Shown in pieces: positions 1 through 14,500 of a DNA stretch of 64,000 bases. Position 1 is the stretch's first letter, and every line of letters begins with the position of its first letter. The DNA is from Elmis aenea (Eukaryota > Arthropoda > Insecta > Coleoptera > Elmidae), in contig OX393582.1 of assembly GCA_947652605.1 (NCBI GenBank), positions 14,594,544-14,658,543 on the forward strand, in the 5' to 3' direction. The notes below the pieces were generated by a model. That model was given only the letters and a program-made list of their open reading frames with translations, was not told the origin of the DNA and did not search any database. Position numbers and translations under genes: made by a program.

Positions 1-89
1 ATATTATAATGTTTGCAATGCATAAAATGTGTCTTTTATTTTTTTACTTTTTTTTTGCTCTTTAATTTGTGTCCTCCTTTTCATTGTAA

Positions 90-1200
90 GAAAGTTGGTC
101 ACCTTATTAATGGTGTTGGTTACAGTGTCCGTCTATGTTGAGGTCCCGATGTATGTCACTATTTCTGCAATACCAAGGTGCATCAGCGATGTTCCTTAGT
201 GTATTGTTCTGGAATATCTGGATGATCTGAATATTACTGTTTGGTGCATTCCCATATGTCCATACAGGCTTTAAAGTTTGCTTATAAAAAAAAAGTGTAT
301 TATGTAGGGACAGAGGAATTTCTCCCGTTTTATAGTTGAAACCCATTTCTTCTCTTTTTTTCTTGACATGAGCCTTCCAGCGTAGCTTAGCGTCCAATGT
401 AATACCTAAGTATTTTGCTGTGTTGGAGTATGGAATTTGTCTATTATTTAAGTTGATTGGTACATGCTCAATTCTCTTGTTGGTAAAATTGACATGTACC
501 GACTTAGTTTCATTTAACTTTATACGCCGTGTTTTTGTCCAGTTGTTGATCTGACTGGAAGCTGCTTGTAATTTCTCAGAAGATTCTATATTGTTTCTTC
601 CTACTGCTAAAATAGTCGTGTAGTCGGCAAAGGTCGCTAAGTAGTGTTTTTTAACTTTGGAATATCACAAGTAAACAATAAGGATAGAGCCGGACCTAGT
701 ACGCTTCCTTGTGTTACCCCTGCTTTAATTTCTCTACGTTCTGAATAAGATTCTTCTTGCTTTATTCTGAAGTATCTCTCTGGGATGTAGGACTGAAGAA
801 TTTGGGAGTATTGTTTTGGGAGGAGCGATCTTAGTTTATAATTTAAAAACCATCATGCCACACTTTGTCGAAAGCCTGCGCTACGTCTAAAAAGATAGTA
901 GAACAAACTTTCTTGTCTTCTAGGGCTTTTTCTATGACATTCGTAATTCTATGTATTTGGTCAAAAGTCGTATGTTAATTTCTTAATCCGTATTGATGAG
1001 GGGAAACTAAGTAGTTCTTTTTCTTCTATTATCGGTTTCATTCTATTGAGCAACAGCTTTTCGAACAGTTTCGATATAACAGGCAATAATGAGATTGGCC
1101 GGTAAGATGAGACATCATAGGGAGGTTTCCCTAATTTAGGGATCATAATCATCTCTGCAACTTTCCACAGCCTAGGTGCATACTTGAGCCTAAACGCACC
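90..1200 (-). mobile_element. Jockey-type non-LTR retrotransposon fragment, decayed
   Basis: The minus strand carries pieces of a LINE reverse transcriptase in several frames. At 1152-961 there is the motif SSYRPISLLPVISKLFEKLL, typical of the fingers region of jockey-like reverse transcriptases. Near 640-610 a mutated FADD-like catalytic box reads FADY. At 397-107 lies the C-terminal region (LDAKLRWK then KPVWTYG). Frameshifts and stops separate the pieces, so it cannot make a working enzyme. The 3' end runs towards the left edge of the window. A related but better preserved fragment lies at 11100-12110. Confidence 0.85.
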
Positions 1201-1204
1201 ATTT

Positions 1205-3743
1205 ATTAGGGTGGTCAGTTTTACTATGGCTTTATTTTGGAGATATCTTAGAACAACGACTTTGAAGGATAAAAAAAAGTTATCTTAAAAGAATTTAAAC
1301 AACTTTTAATTACAAGTAACTTATGTGTATTTTAAATATAAAATGCATTATAAAAATAAATCAATTATGCTTATTTTTAAAAGTCTTTATCGATATTACT
1401 AATATTACTGATAAATGACACATATCCCTTATTTTAATAACAAAAATGTTAATCAAGAATCTAATATTCTTTTTTTAAACTAATAACTTAAACGACTAAA
1501 CTTTTAATAAACATGGGCATTGCAATCATAGAATGAGGGGCTAATAAGTTGACAGGAACACTTTATAATCATTATTTGTGTACTCTCCTTATGCAGCCAT
1601 TACCTATTGGTTTAGAGAACATTGGAGACAAATTATCCTTTTGTACTCAATACAGATATGATCCATTTTTCTGAACTTTTTTTTTAAATCTTGATGGACG
1701 GACAGCATAATTTATGCTTGGATCTTTCAAAATGCTTAGTGACGCTGAAGCTATACCTTGGAGAGGGTAAAGACGTAGTTATAAGAAATTAACAAGATAA
1801 ATAGCAGATAAATATTCGTTTCCAAACTTAAACCTAAAAAATTATGCTGTCAAAGTGATATACATGTTATTAACAATTTCTTGGCAACCGTATAACAAAA
1901 GGGATAATTACCATAAAACAGTTATCAGTTATAATGACCCAAATGCATTGCTCATTTCACAATAATTTTGTCACGAAGACGTGTTGCTTGGTAACAACAC
2001 CCGACGCTGTAAGCGGAGGAAGCGGAACTTGGGCATGTTCTGTAAAGAGGATAGTGGTTATGTTGTTAACCTAAAAACAACACATTTAAGAGAGGTAAGG
2101 ACAAAATTATAATACAATGTCATTGCACGAGGGTTATTCGGCGGATAATGTTTTGCAAGTGCAATATTTAACTTCAGTTTTGAATGATATATAAAGTTAT
2201 ACAGTCTTGCTGACAATGTTATTTATTGTTACTTGCCAGCCTATATGCAATAAGTGGTAATTACCCTAGGATTGTTATCAAAGTGATTTTGATCTGATAT
2301 GTTTAAATTAACTACGTGACTTATAACAGTAACTCCAAATCACAGCAACTATGAAAAATTTTTATTTAAAAATTACTCATCTTCTTAAACCAAAAAAATG
2401 AACTAGGGCAGTTTATTAAAATAAAACGAACTCTTTAGTATATTAAAATATGGTCGAACCAGTTTTCTAAAAAAAATATTTTAAAACTTATAAATCATTG
2501 AAATAGGTTATAGCCCCAACATAGATGAAAAAATTATGTTAACAAAACATCTAAAACAGTTTTAGAATGAGAGAACTATTTATTTAAATTAAGAGAAAAT
2601 AGGACCTTTTTCTCATTAGGCTTAACACGTCCAGTAAGATTAAGACTCTCTGTTGTGTAACAAGATTTTTTTCTAAAACTGATTGTAACATTTGCGGCTT
2701 TATTAGTTTGATCGATGTCACTGTCAGTGGATTTCAGTTTCATTTGTTCTTCTGATGCTACTAGATCGACGTGTATTAAAATAAGAATGGTAACTTATTT
2801 CTGTTGAAACATCTTTCATACGAAGTAACAAGAATAAAAAGTTGCTTTGAGAAAATATATTTAATTTTATATTTTAAAAAACAAAGAAAAAAAAAACAAA
2901 AATCAGTTTTTTTGTTTTTGGCTTCATGACTTCTGGACTAATATAGCCATGGTACTTTTCATTTCAAAGCTGCATTCAGCATAAATTTTCGCAACTGCTT
3001 CGATTAAACCGAATTCGAAGCTTTTAAGATAAGCGCGATCTCCACATTGAGCCTAAAATTTGGGACACCCTGTAGGCAGCCACTTTCAATATTATTATAT
3101 TATCTTTCTACTTCCTTTTACTAAATGAAAATTACTTCCGGGTTACTGCTTTTTCGCTATCTGCTATGATAATTTTGCAAAATAATCATGACCCAAATAA
3201 ACCGTAAAAATTTATGCATTTCTGTCCATCTATCCTTGGTAGTATAATTTTTTACTTAATTGACTTTTGAAAATGGAAATTTTATGAAAATAAACTTGTG
3301 AAACTGAAAAAACAAAACGACTGTTACAAAAAACCCACCTCCTCTTGCCGATTGTTTGTATAATATTTGGTGTGTAACGGGATATTCCAGACTGCAAAAA
3401 TTGATCTTGACTTGAAAACAATATATTATTATTACGAATCCAAATAAACCCAAAAGAGCGTACAATAATTTTAACTATGGAATGGTTTGTAAAAAGATTT
3501 ATTCAAGACAGCCTTAAAATGCAAGTACGGTATTGAAATTAGATGGTCCTTTTAAATTTGACAAAAATTGTAAATTTTATCATGATAAAGTATATCCGCT
3601 AGTTATATTAAGCAGTAAAGGGATTTACAGTAAACTGGTAATTGGTAATACATAGAATGTTTCACCGAAATGCGATTAAACAACAGAAGTGCGCGCAGGT
3701 TCATAAATTTCTGTGCAACTAATTTTATTCATTTGTGCAACTA
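1205..3743. other. AT-rich intergenic stretch, no gene seen
   Basis: No convincing coding region. The only recognisable item is an orphan right terminus of the CAGGGTG/TA repeat group (gggacaccctgta, about 3061-3073) with no left partner that I could find. Confidence 0.6.
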
Positions 3744-4152
3744 AAGTCTGTTTTATACTATACTTACTATACTATTTTTTTCGTTTAAGAAAATCGTATA
3801 CGATTTTCTAGTACGGTGTCAATCAGAAATTAAAAATCTTGAACGAAAAATTCGTACGAAATTACTATCTGCCCTAAATGCGTAGAATGGAACAAGCTTT
3901 AAATATACGTGAAAATGATTCGCTTTCTGTTCTGTGACCAAATTGAACATTTGACATGGTTATTCAAGGTGCCAACAAAATATGATGAAAGTTGCTAAAA
4001 AGTAACCAAAATATATTGAAGTTTTCGTACCAAAAAATAGTACAATGTAAATGGTTCATATTTTCCATGCTAAATTCTTGAACGAAATTTTTGTATTAAA
4101 AATCGTATGCGATTTTCGTAAACGAAAAAATAGTATAGTATGAAACAGACTT
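3744..4152. mobile_element. Non-autonomous TIR element (MITE), 409 bp
   Basis: The left end AAGTCTGTTTTATACTATAC is matched in inverse by the right end at 4152 (AAGTCTGTTTCATACTATAC on the other strand). Similarity continues through ATTTTTTCGTTTA and AAAATCG(T/C)ATACGATTTT, giving arms of about 60 bp apart from a 9-bp duplication in the left arm. The flank is TA on the left and AA on the right, compatible with a decayed TA target duplication. No reading frame inside. Confidence 0.75.
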
Positions 4153-4285
4153 AAGTAACAAAAACAAAAGTAAAAGGTGCGCGTTATTGGAAACTAATTA
4201 GTTTATTTATTAGGAACTGCAAATTCTACTTGTATTATCTTTAAAACTTTGTATTAGTAGTGAAAAATAAAAACTTCTTTCTATT

Positions 4286-4653
4286 ATGTCTGGCTCAGAG
4301 GATGATGTAAAAGTCGGAGATTTTAAAAAACGAAAAAAATCTGGAAGGATGTTACACAAGCTCACGTAAAACAATGGTCAAATCTTCTTAACCGAAATTA
4401 TTTTAAGAAATGTCCTTTTCCTATGATGAAAATGAAGGAAATTGAGTCCACGATATTACACCCTCGTCTAATATTGCATCGGAATTCATACAATGGTGAA
4501 ATGGCAAAAAATCCAATTCGCTCTATAGGACAAACAACGCCATAAGAAAATAAACAATTTAAATTGCCAACACAATCATGCTATGAACTGCTTCCACTAA
4601 ATGAAGAAAAATACAAAGATATTGGCACATATTTCAAAGTTTTGTTATTTTGA
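4286..4653 (+). pseudogene. Decayed reading frame of unknown function
   Basis: From ATG 4286 a frame reads MSGSEDDVKVGDFKKRKKSG and then needs one frame change near 4345. It continues KDVTQAHVKQWSNLLNRNYF and runs to TGA at 4651, with a single internal stop at about 4543. The total is roughly 124 residues, basic, with the amino-acid mix of real protein rather than of random AT-rich DNA. I do not recognise the family. It could be a degraded transposon protein or a retro-copied host gene. It lies between a MITE and the start of protease A. Confidence 0.4.
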
Positions 4654-5495
4654 ATCTAATAAGAAGTTCTACCTTAACCTACCTCATTAAAACAAACAGT
4701 TTTATTAACAAATATAATAATAATAATTTATTAGTGTGTATAAATAATTCTTAATTACATCTTAAGTTTATTTTTGTTTTAAATAAGTTACAATAAATGG
4801 TTGACACATAGTATTTTTTCATTGACATTACTTTTTTTGAACCATAATTTTTACAGGTCACTTAAAATAAATAATTATTATAGTTTAAATAAAAATTATT
4901 TTTCACATTATTTGATCAATACTTATTTATAATAATACTTTCCATTAAAATAAAGTTTGGTTGATGCAGCTCTATGAACAGAAAAATTGTAGACTTTAAA
5001 ATCGAATTGTAAAGATCTAATACAAATTGACATTCCTTGTTTTCTCCCAACACCCTTCATGTACGAATTAAGATGGTTAGGAACTAAAAATTTGTTGAAG
5101 AATGTGTAAAAAATCAATATTAAATAGCCCAAAATACAGTTTATACACGTGCAGAATATATTAAATTTTGCTCTAGAAAAAAAAGTATAATTAACATATT
5201 TGTCATTTATTTCTGAAAAATTCTGATGCAGCCAGCAATAAAACCAATAAAACGAACGGAATTTGCGTCATTAAACGACGAAGATAACTAATTATTACCG
5301 GTTTATCGAAGAAACACAACGAAATCAGTAAGAAAAGCATAATTAAGTCTTCGATATTAATTAGGTGGTCGTTTAATTTGACCAACGCGCATGCTCCACT
5401 ATCTAAGCGGGAATGTAAAAGATGCTCCCATCATATTGTCACAATGTAGTTAAGTGTTGTGTTCAAGTGTGGTGTTGTAGTGAATCCAAAGAAAC
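4654..5495. other. 5' flank of protease A
   Basis: AT-rich sequence without a coding region. It should contain the promoter and 5' UTR of the protease that starts at 5496, but I cannot point to a convincing TATA box or initiator. Confidence 0.4.
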
Positions 5496-5577
5496 ATGTT
5501 TATCCAGTTAAAGTTGCTTTTCTTAATAATTGCCTTAAGAACAACTGTCTTTACCTGGGCACAGCCTTATGGATACG
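5496..5577 (+). CDS. Protease A exon 1: signal peptide
   Basis: Encodes MFIQLKLLFLIIALRTTVFT and seven more residues, a typical secretion signal with likely cleavage after TWA. The donor is G|GTAAAT, phase 1. I chose this ATG because it gives the signal peptide, joins exon 2 in frame, and matches exon 1 of the paralogue in position and phase. Confidence 0.85.
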
Positions 5578-8500
5578 GTAAATTAATAATGATAACTTGG
5601 CTTAATTTTAAGTTATACTGCGTTAAGTTTAAAAAAAAAAACACAAAATACTTCGTATAACAATCTTGGCGATTAAAATATAGCGCAATAAATAATTGCT
5701 GATGATGCTATAAAACATGAATGACGAATCAAAGTTTCTTTCCTACACATTTTGTTTAATACACTTTTACATGCGTTGAAAATAGAGCGTTTGTATATCT
5801 AATACTCCTATATCTCACAACAATTAAAATTCAAACAAAGTATTAACAACTGCTGTTATTAACTGTATAACCTGTATTTTATTCGCAAATTATTAGTTTC
5901 TATCGTTCTTAAACTTAGATGGGTTTATGCTTATAAAAACTATTAACGTGAGTTATAACCTCGACTAAAGATTATTTACCTAAATTTAAACGTCTTTTAA
6001 TGTTAAAGGTGGGTCAATAAGGTAATTATTATATTTCAATGTAGCGAAATTCCGGTTTTAAAATCGAATCTGGCAAAAGGACAAGCGTACAGGTAAACGT
6101 GCGTTTCGTAACGGGACTCTGCTTATAATAAGCATTTTAAAGAATTATTTCAAAAAGAATCTTAGTAATTTATTCGTTAATAAATTAAATCAAGGCGTAC
6201 GAGTAGAAGTGAATAAAAAATAACGTACGAGTGTAGATTGAAAACTTTTCGGAATGACTATGAAAACAAAAAAAGATTGATTTAAGTTATATTTTACTTT
6301 TCAACATAATCCCCTTAAAGTTCAACATACTTGTTCCAACGGCGCTCCAAATTCTCGATTCTCTTCCGGAAGTGACTTTCTTTGAGGTTCCCAAATTAGT
6401 CGTTTGCAGACTCGATCACCTCTTCACTCGACCGAAACCTCTTTCCAGCCAGAAATGTTTTGAGTTTCGGGAACAGATGAAAATCTGAAGGAGCCAAATC
6501 AGGTGGATGCGGAAGGATATCGAACCTCAATTCTGCAAATTTTTACTTCACGATTGCGCTTGAATAAACGGGTGGCTTTCAGCTTGTCTAAGAGTATTAC
6601 GTAATATTAGCCAGTAATGGTTTTTCCTTTTTTAAGATAATCAATGAGCAAGATTCCTTTGGAATCCCAAAATACTGACGCCATCACCTTTCCGGCCGAT
6701 TGAATGGTATTTGCCTTCTTTGGAACCGATTCACCATATCCAATCCACTGTTTAGATTGTATTTTGGTTTAGTGTATGTAGTAGTGAACACATGTCCCAT
6801 CCATAGTCACAAATCTACTTTTAAAACATATTGGATTCCTTTTAAGCACACCCAAATTATCGGCCAGGGTTAATGCTCGAATGCGTTTTAGTTCTAGATT
6901 GAGCACCAATTCTGCAGAAAGTTTTATTAAACCCAATTCATCATGTAAAATATGAACTACTCGTTCATGAGAGATGCCCACAGCTTACTTAATTTCACGC
7001 ACCTTTATTCAGCGATCTTCTACGATCAGGTCATGAATTTTATCCACAATTTCTGGTGTTGTGGCCATTTTTGAACGTCCTGAACTCACTTGTGAGTGCG
7101 CGGCCACGCTTTTTTCCGAATTCATCAAGAGCAGCATCCAATCTTGATTTGATTTCCTTGGCGGGCTTTCCCTCAAAATGAAAAAATTTAATAACCGCTC
7201 GAATTTCTTATTTATTTATTTATTTAGTCATGAGTCCTTCTACTGTTAGGTGTAGGACAGTTGTGTTGTGCCAACTTTTTGCCATGCTTTTGTGCTAGCC
7301 TTTTTATGCCTGTAAAAATTGCCTATTTACAACTTTTCAAATTTGTCATAGTAAAATATTGAAAATATCGTTTTTTTTTTGGCTTTTTCCACTTTTCTCA
7401 TAAATGTGGCTACACGAGTTAATAATTTATTTATTTGGTCATTTCTCCTTCTTCTGTTAGGTGTAGGACTTGTTGAGTTGTGTTTTGCTAAATTTTTTCC
7501 ATGTTTTTCTGTCTTGTGCTACCCATTTTATGTCTTTCTATTTGATGTTTCTATCCGCTGTTGCTTTTTAACTTCGTCGTGCAGGTTTTTCTCGGCCTAC
7601 CTCTTTTGTTTTTTCCCTGTGCTCTTGCTTCATATGCTTTTCTGGTTAACATTTCTTCTTTCATCCTATAAATGTAACCCAACCATCCCAGTTGCCTTTC
7701 CTGTATTTTTGTTTCAACTGATTTTATCTTTAATTGTTCTCTATATGTTTCGTTTCTGATTCTATCTTTTTTGGTTTTTCTTTGGATTTTTCATATAAAT
7801 CTCTTCTGCTGCATTCACTCGGCTACTATTTTTATTTGTGAGTGCCCACGTTTCACTTCCGTATAAAAGTGCCGGAGTTACTACCTTTTTGACCACTGCC
7901 ACTTTTGTTCGTTTTCGGACTTCTCTATTTCCAAAAAATGTTGTTCTTAAACTGTTAAATATTTTTTCCACGTCCTGTTCTTTTGCTTATTTCCTTGTCC
8001 AGTCCTCCATTTTTCTCTATGATCACTCCTAAATATTTCTTTTTTATCCATAATTACGAAGGCACGGACTCGCACACGTAAATGCTTGTCAAAACCGGAC
8101 TATTTGACTGATCGGTTTAAAGTTTGCAGTTAATTCATATGAAAGAGCTGCCAATATATCGACATAAAAATATTGGTAAAAAAGGTACCCCTTAGTGGCC
8201 ATTCCGGAAATATTTCAATCCACCCTCGCACATGCGCCAGTTTTTGTGCAAAAAAAAATGCCATTACACATTACCAGTAGATAAATTCAATAATTTGGAG
8301 AACGCTGAACCCGGGCAAACTTAATTTAAATAATTTAACATTTTTAATATTTATGCCAGTTCTATGTAAATTTTCATTATAAACATATTCATTGCATACG
8401 ATATTTTTTTTGGCTAAATAACGTCAACCTTATTTCTATCAATGAACTTTTGCAGTTTGTTTTTTCCTAATAGAATAAAACAAACCTGTTATTGCATGTA

Positions 8501-11500
8501 AATGCTAGGTTCTATAGTGGATATGATTTATATTTCTCGGTAAATGTTTTTGTAATATAAAAACTGGATAATTATAAATGGTATAATGGAATATTAATCG
8601 CTAATTAACTCCGAAGTCTCATATTATTCATTATTTTTTTACAATACAGGTACATTACCCAATTCGTACTAATAAGTCAATAACCAATATTTCCCAGAAA
8701 TACATTTATTAACATAAAGAATATTTTTTGATTGATTTTTATCGTTTCAAAGAAGTATTGACTATGTTTTGTGTAAATGCAGTGTATTTTGTGTTAACAA
8801 CTAGTTTTTTTTTTAACACAACACTATTTATTTAATTTTTACTTATTCTGATAAGTAATTGTTTTTAATAAAAATGACAGGTAACAATTTTAGAGGTTAA
8901 ATGAAAATTTTGTTATTGCTATCCTTAATTTTTTAGATAAATAAGTGTGCCATGAGATAAATAACGAAACAACTGAATTTAAAATTTATCTAAATATAGG
9001 TCAGTTAGTAGATTATTTCATATTATTTTGAGTGTAACATCTTATAATTATAGATGATTCTAATTATTTAGGATTTTTTTGTACACTTGTCCTTGATGAG
9101 GATGAAATTTAATTTTAGCTGAACGTTTAAATCACGACATATATCTGAATCGTGGAATAAAAACGAGATTAACATACTTAATTAACTACTCTATTATTTA
9201 TTTGTTCAGTGTTTGAACAGCAACTTCGTCTCACATTTGTTTAAAAACTATACCAAGGATCGGAAAATCTATCTCGTAATTTTTTATACATAACAATGGT
9301 TACCAAATGAAGATTGAGATATATTTTATTATTGCTCATTTAAAACGATTACTATTACAGCGTCATGCAAAAGTCTGCAATAAATAAAAAATTATGTTAT
9401 TATCGATCTTAAAAAAAAAAAATTAATAAAAGTTGTCGCACTGCCTAAATAAAAATTCATGACTTTTTTGTCACTTTTAAAATAAGAGCACTTTACTCTT
9501 GCGAATATTTCTAAAATCGCTGAAATCTAGGTTCATATGAATTTGTAACTTAAATTAGTTTCAGACAACACATCAACATCTTTAAGCATACGATTTTTCG
9601 ATAAATCGATTATAAAAAACTTTTTTAGTTGTTGCAGACTTTTTGATGATAAAATTCAAAATTGGGATTTTAACGTTAAATATATTAAAATATTTTTGAA
9701 TTCTAAACAACGTTTTTTAATGAATTTATTTTGTACTTCTTAAAATAAAGGCTCTTGCAGATATTTCTAAAATCGCTAAAATGAATTTTTACCAACGAAA
9801 AAACTGATTTCATCTCGAGTCGTAAATGTTATTTGTTCTACGAATTTAAAATTATATTATAGAACGAACGTTAATGTAAAAGAACCAAATGACAATTATT
9901 ATGTATTAAGTTTTAATTAATAATTTCATTTCCATAGCGACACCACTTCTTCTTCTTCAGGTATAGATTTAGTATTTTTCTTCCCATGTTTTTTCCATTT
10001 GCCTCAGCAACTCATTCATTTCCTCTGCAGGTTAAGGACAAAAAACTTAGGGTATTTGGCGTCTCATGTTTAATTTTTCACACTGACATTGACATAAATA
10101 AAATTATAACCTGCAAACGAAATATATTTAATATTAATTTTTGTACCATTCTTAGGCTTTTATATAAAATGCTAAATTAATATTAAATTATTAGATAAGA
10201 ATATTAACGCAATTTTAGTTTATTATGAGTTTAAGCTAAAAAAAAAATCGTAAATTTTACAATTTGATATTGGCATTGACATCATTTCGCCACTAGAGAC
10301 GAAAGTAAAACTTTCATGTAGAGTAGGCAGTGAGAAAATGACAATTTTCATTATCATTTATTACATGGCACAATGGTTTCATTCTAAAAATTGTAGTGTT
10401 AAAGAAAGAGCACTTGAGACTTTTTTTTCCCAAAAAGATATGTAACAACACATAAAAATGCGCGGCCTTATTGAATTATTCAACGTATTTGCACAAAGAA
10501 CACAAAGAATATACTCAAAGGCAGGATGTGTTGATAACCACAGACAAAGTAAACTTCCCCATTTGCAATAATAATCTAGCGATTTCATAAAACTTAAAGG
10601 TATACAGTTGTGGCTATACTTAAAAATGTGTTATGAAATTATAATAATATAATATTCAATTTTAAAGAAAAAATATTTTGGGCTCATCAGAATAAAATTT
10701 GAATTTAACTACTTTTGCAGTAAGGTTGATGTTTAATTTATTTTAGTTAATCATTTAAAAGTCCTACACCTAATAGTAGAAGGACTTATGACTAAATAAA
10801 TATTCATTTTAAAGATAAATGTGCTTTTATTTAAAAATGCCACTGATCTTATTTGTAAGAATAATCCTTTTTTGGAGAAAATCTGTGCCAATTCGGATTT
10901 CTCGTCTCGTATTGTATTGTTTTTTTTTTTTTTTTTTTTTAAATTAAAACAATAGGTGTTTGAACACTAAAACTGGTCTAGAAGTTAGACCAACCATTAG
11001 TTTGTATCTGTTAAATCTTAAATCTAAGTTACTTAGCTAAAATCAGTCCAGCGACGTATTTTAGTTGTATTTGTTATTCTTAGGGAACACTAACACTTGC
11101 ACAATGCTCTGCTTTTACACAGATCACTTGGAAAGTTCGAACGGTTTGGTTCTCTTCAGTCTACGACATAGGTTTTGGTTGTCTAGCAGCTGGAGAACTT
11201 CTGGATTTTCGTGTAGGTGAAGCCTGACTTCATGCTTCTTTGCAAATCTTTTAATATCTTCTTCAACGGTTAAGATACCCAGGTCTCGATGAAGGTCGGC
11301 GTTTCTGACAAACCAGGGAGCGTTAGGCATTTCATGTAACACCTTGTTTTGCACAGTTTGTATCTTACGTATATTTTTAATTTTTGCACACCCCCATAGT
11401 TGTATTCCATACAACCATGTACATAGGTCTAATAATTTGTTTGTAAATCAAAATTTTGTTGTATAATGACAGTTTGGAGTATTTACCAATAAGCCATCTG

Positions 11501-14500
11501 TATTGTGCGGTTTTAATTTTAAACTCCTTTTCTTTTTTCTTAATATGTTCTTTCCACCTTAATTTAGCATCAAGAGTCATACCAAGATACTTTGCAGTGT
11601 TTGCGTGTGAGACAATGGTTTCATTGATTGTTATTGCTGGAGAGTTTCTCAATCTTTTATTTGTAAAGTTGATATGGACTGATTTCGTTTCATTTAGTTT
11701 AATTTTCCACTTATTGGTCCATTCGTGTATGGCATCACTAGCTGTTTGTAGTTTTTTGGTGGAAATTATATCTGTTTTACCTGTTGCCAGCAATGCTGTA
11801 TCGTCCGCGAAAGTAGCCAATTTCACTTGATTCAGTTTTGGTATATCACTGGTGTAGAGTAGATACAAGACAGGTCCAAGGACACTCCCCTGTGGCACTC
11901 CTGCTTGTATTTCTTTCAATTCCGAATAGGCTTCTCCTTGTTTTACTCTAAAAAGTCTATTAGAAATGTAGAAAGTTAAAATTTTTACATATTGGTAGGG
12001 CAATATTTTGTTAAGTTTATAGATTAATCCTTCATGCCACACTTTGTCGAACAGACATTCTTTTCTTCAAGTGCTTTTTCTATTATATCGTATTATATTT
12101 AATGACGACAATCTTGGACCTGGTATATTTTTTTTCAAAAACAGATTTTTTTCACAATTAAGATAAGCGATTTTTAGTTAAGTCGATAGCCATATTTGTA
12201 CAATTGTTTTATAGGTCATGTACCTGATCGAATAGCACATTGTACAAAGTTTTACAGCAGGGGTCTCCAACCCTATATCGCGGGCACCATGGCCACCGCC
12301 GATCGATTTGCCACTGTTCAATCACGACAGAAAAGTTTTTATTTAAATTTCTTTTCACACGTTTATACAGGCTGTTTCGTGAAAAGTGCGAAAAAAATTC
12401 AGGAGGTAATTCCTTATCGAAAGTTAAGGGGGGCCTTTCGTATATTTTTTTCCCTAGACGTCTCCTTTCGGAGTTACACCCCCCTAAAAGGGAGCGGTAA
12501 AATTAGGTTTTTATTTTATTTGTCAAATTTGGATAAATGTAGGAGAATGATATTTGGTATATGTTTTATACTTATTGAAAGGTTTCCCATAGTATTATAA
12601 ATTTTACAATAAGAGTTTTTCCATAAGTAACAAAAATGAATAAGTAATGAAATAATATATTACAAATTAAAGAATGCAAATATTATAACTCTATGGTTTT
12701 TAAAATTATTTTAATAAATAATTAAAATATTTTGTCACCAATAAAACAATTATATTGTACGCTGTTTACCATTAGCGTTTTGTGGTTTATTTAAAAAATA
12801 AAAACAAATTTGACAACAACTTATCTTTAGCATGTGCAACCATTTTTCTTTTATTTAGCGTCCGAGTATTTCGGTGTCTTTTCTACCTAGTAACCTAAAC
12901 TGAACATGTTCTGAGAAGATACAATAATCTTTATAGAGAGTAATAAAAAGTTTTAAATGCGAGACTGCTGTTGTATTAAGGGATTTCCACTTTTAAATAA
13001 AGTTATGAAGAAGACCGCTGAGTATTCCAAAGAAATATGAGGTTACTTATGAACTAGAACCTGATAACCCTTGGTGATAGCACAAGATCCATCACCCAAA
13101 CTTGTATAAAACTTTAATAAACATTCTGTTTACGATTTATGAACGTAATGTACGTACTAATAACAATTAAAACCTATCAGTTTGTTTCCACATCACAGCG
13201 ATGATGCTCATTTTATTGTATGATATTAAATTGACCTAATATTATTTCTTTGTTGTGGTTTCGATTAACGAGTAAATTATAATTCGTGAAAAGATAAATT
13301 ATCTTATGACTGAAAGGTCGTTCGTTAAGTATTTTTTAGAGAAAATAATTTTTTTTACAAGCATTTTTATTCATGCTTGGTAATCGATATAGGTACATAA
13401 ATCAAATTTTCGCGTAATTTCCGAGCTCAATCGTGTATTACTGTTTGTCGGGATTTACGTACTAGCTACTTGTTCACCCCATTGCCCCTATACAGGGTGT
13501 CCCCATTATACACGGCAAAAAAGTAGGTGCATATTCCTGAGTGAAAATGATGACCATTTGTCAAATATTTTGTTATCCGAAAATGCTTCCTTTCAAAGTT
13601 AGAGACCTCCAAAGTTGCAAGAAAAAAAATTTGCAAGAAAAAAAATTCAAAAAATCGATTACGTCCTAGCCGTTTAAGCTAGAGCTATCAAACTTGGCCG
13701 AAATGTTTGGGTGTTTCCCATTGACTTTGTGGGATAATTAGAAAGAAAACACGTAATTGGAAGTATGATTTATAGTCAGGTCATCCGCTTACCATCTTCA
13801 GAATTTTTTTCTCTGAAATAAAATTGAAAATGTCATTCGTCCATAAGAAAGTCCCTCTTTGTTTTTTGCTGTAAACGTAGCCGTTTTCGAGAAAATTAGC
13901 GCTAAAGATGCATCGACAAACTCTGTTTATACAGCTCAAATATTTTTTTTACTAAATTTAGTTGGCTAATGTCATGCTTGACTTAAGGCTTGTTCATAAC
14001 CTAACCTTTTTCTAAAAATGTCATACACAAACTTGTATACTCTAAACAAAAGCCGACATTCACTTAGTTAATTATGAACAAGCCTTAAGTCAAGCATGAC
14101 ATTAGCCAACTAAGTTTCGTTAAAAAAAATATTTGAGGTGTATAAACAGAGTTTGTCGATGCATCTTTAGCGCTAATTTTCTCGAAAACGGCTACGTTTA
14201 CAGCAAAAAACAAAGAGGGACGAATTTTTTCCTCTTAAGTCGTACTTTCTTATGGACGAATGACATTTTCAAATTTTATTCCAGAGAAAAAAATTCTGAA
14301 GATGATAAGCGGATGACCTGACTATAAATCATACTTCCAATTACGTGGTTTCCTTCTAATTATCCCACAAAGTCAATGGGAAACACCTAAACATTTCGGC
14401 CAAGTTTGATAGCTCTAGCTTAAACGGCTAGGACGTAATCGATTTTTTGAATTTTTTTTCTTGCAACTTTGGAGGTCTAACTTTGAAAGGAAGCGTTTTC

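Noticed and set aside
7379..7759. 126-aa hydrophobic plus-strand frame, possible membrane protein
   Set aside because: It is antisense to the LINE GRPRKT region; the minus strand has the real motifs.
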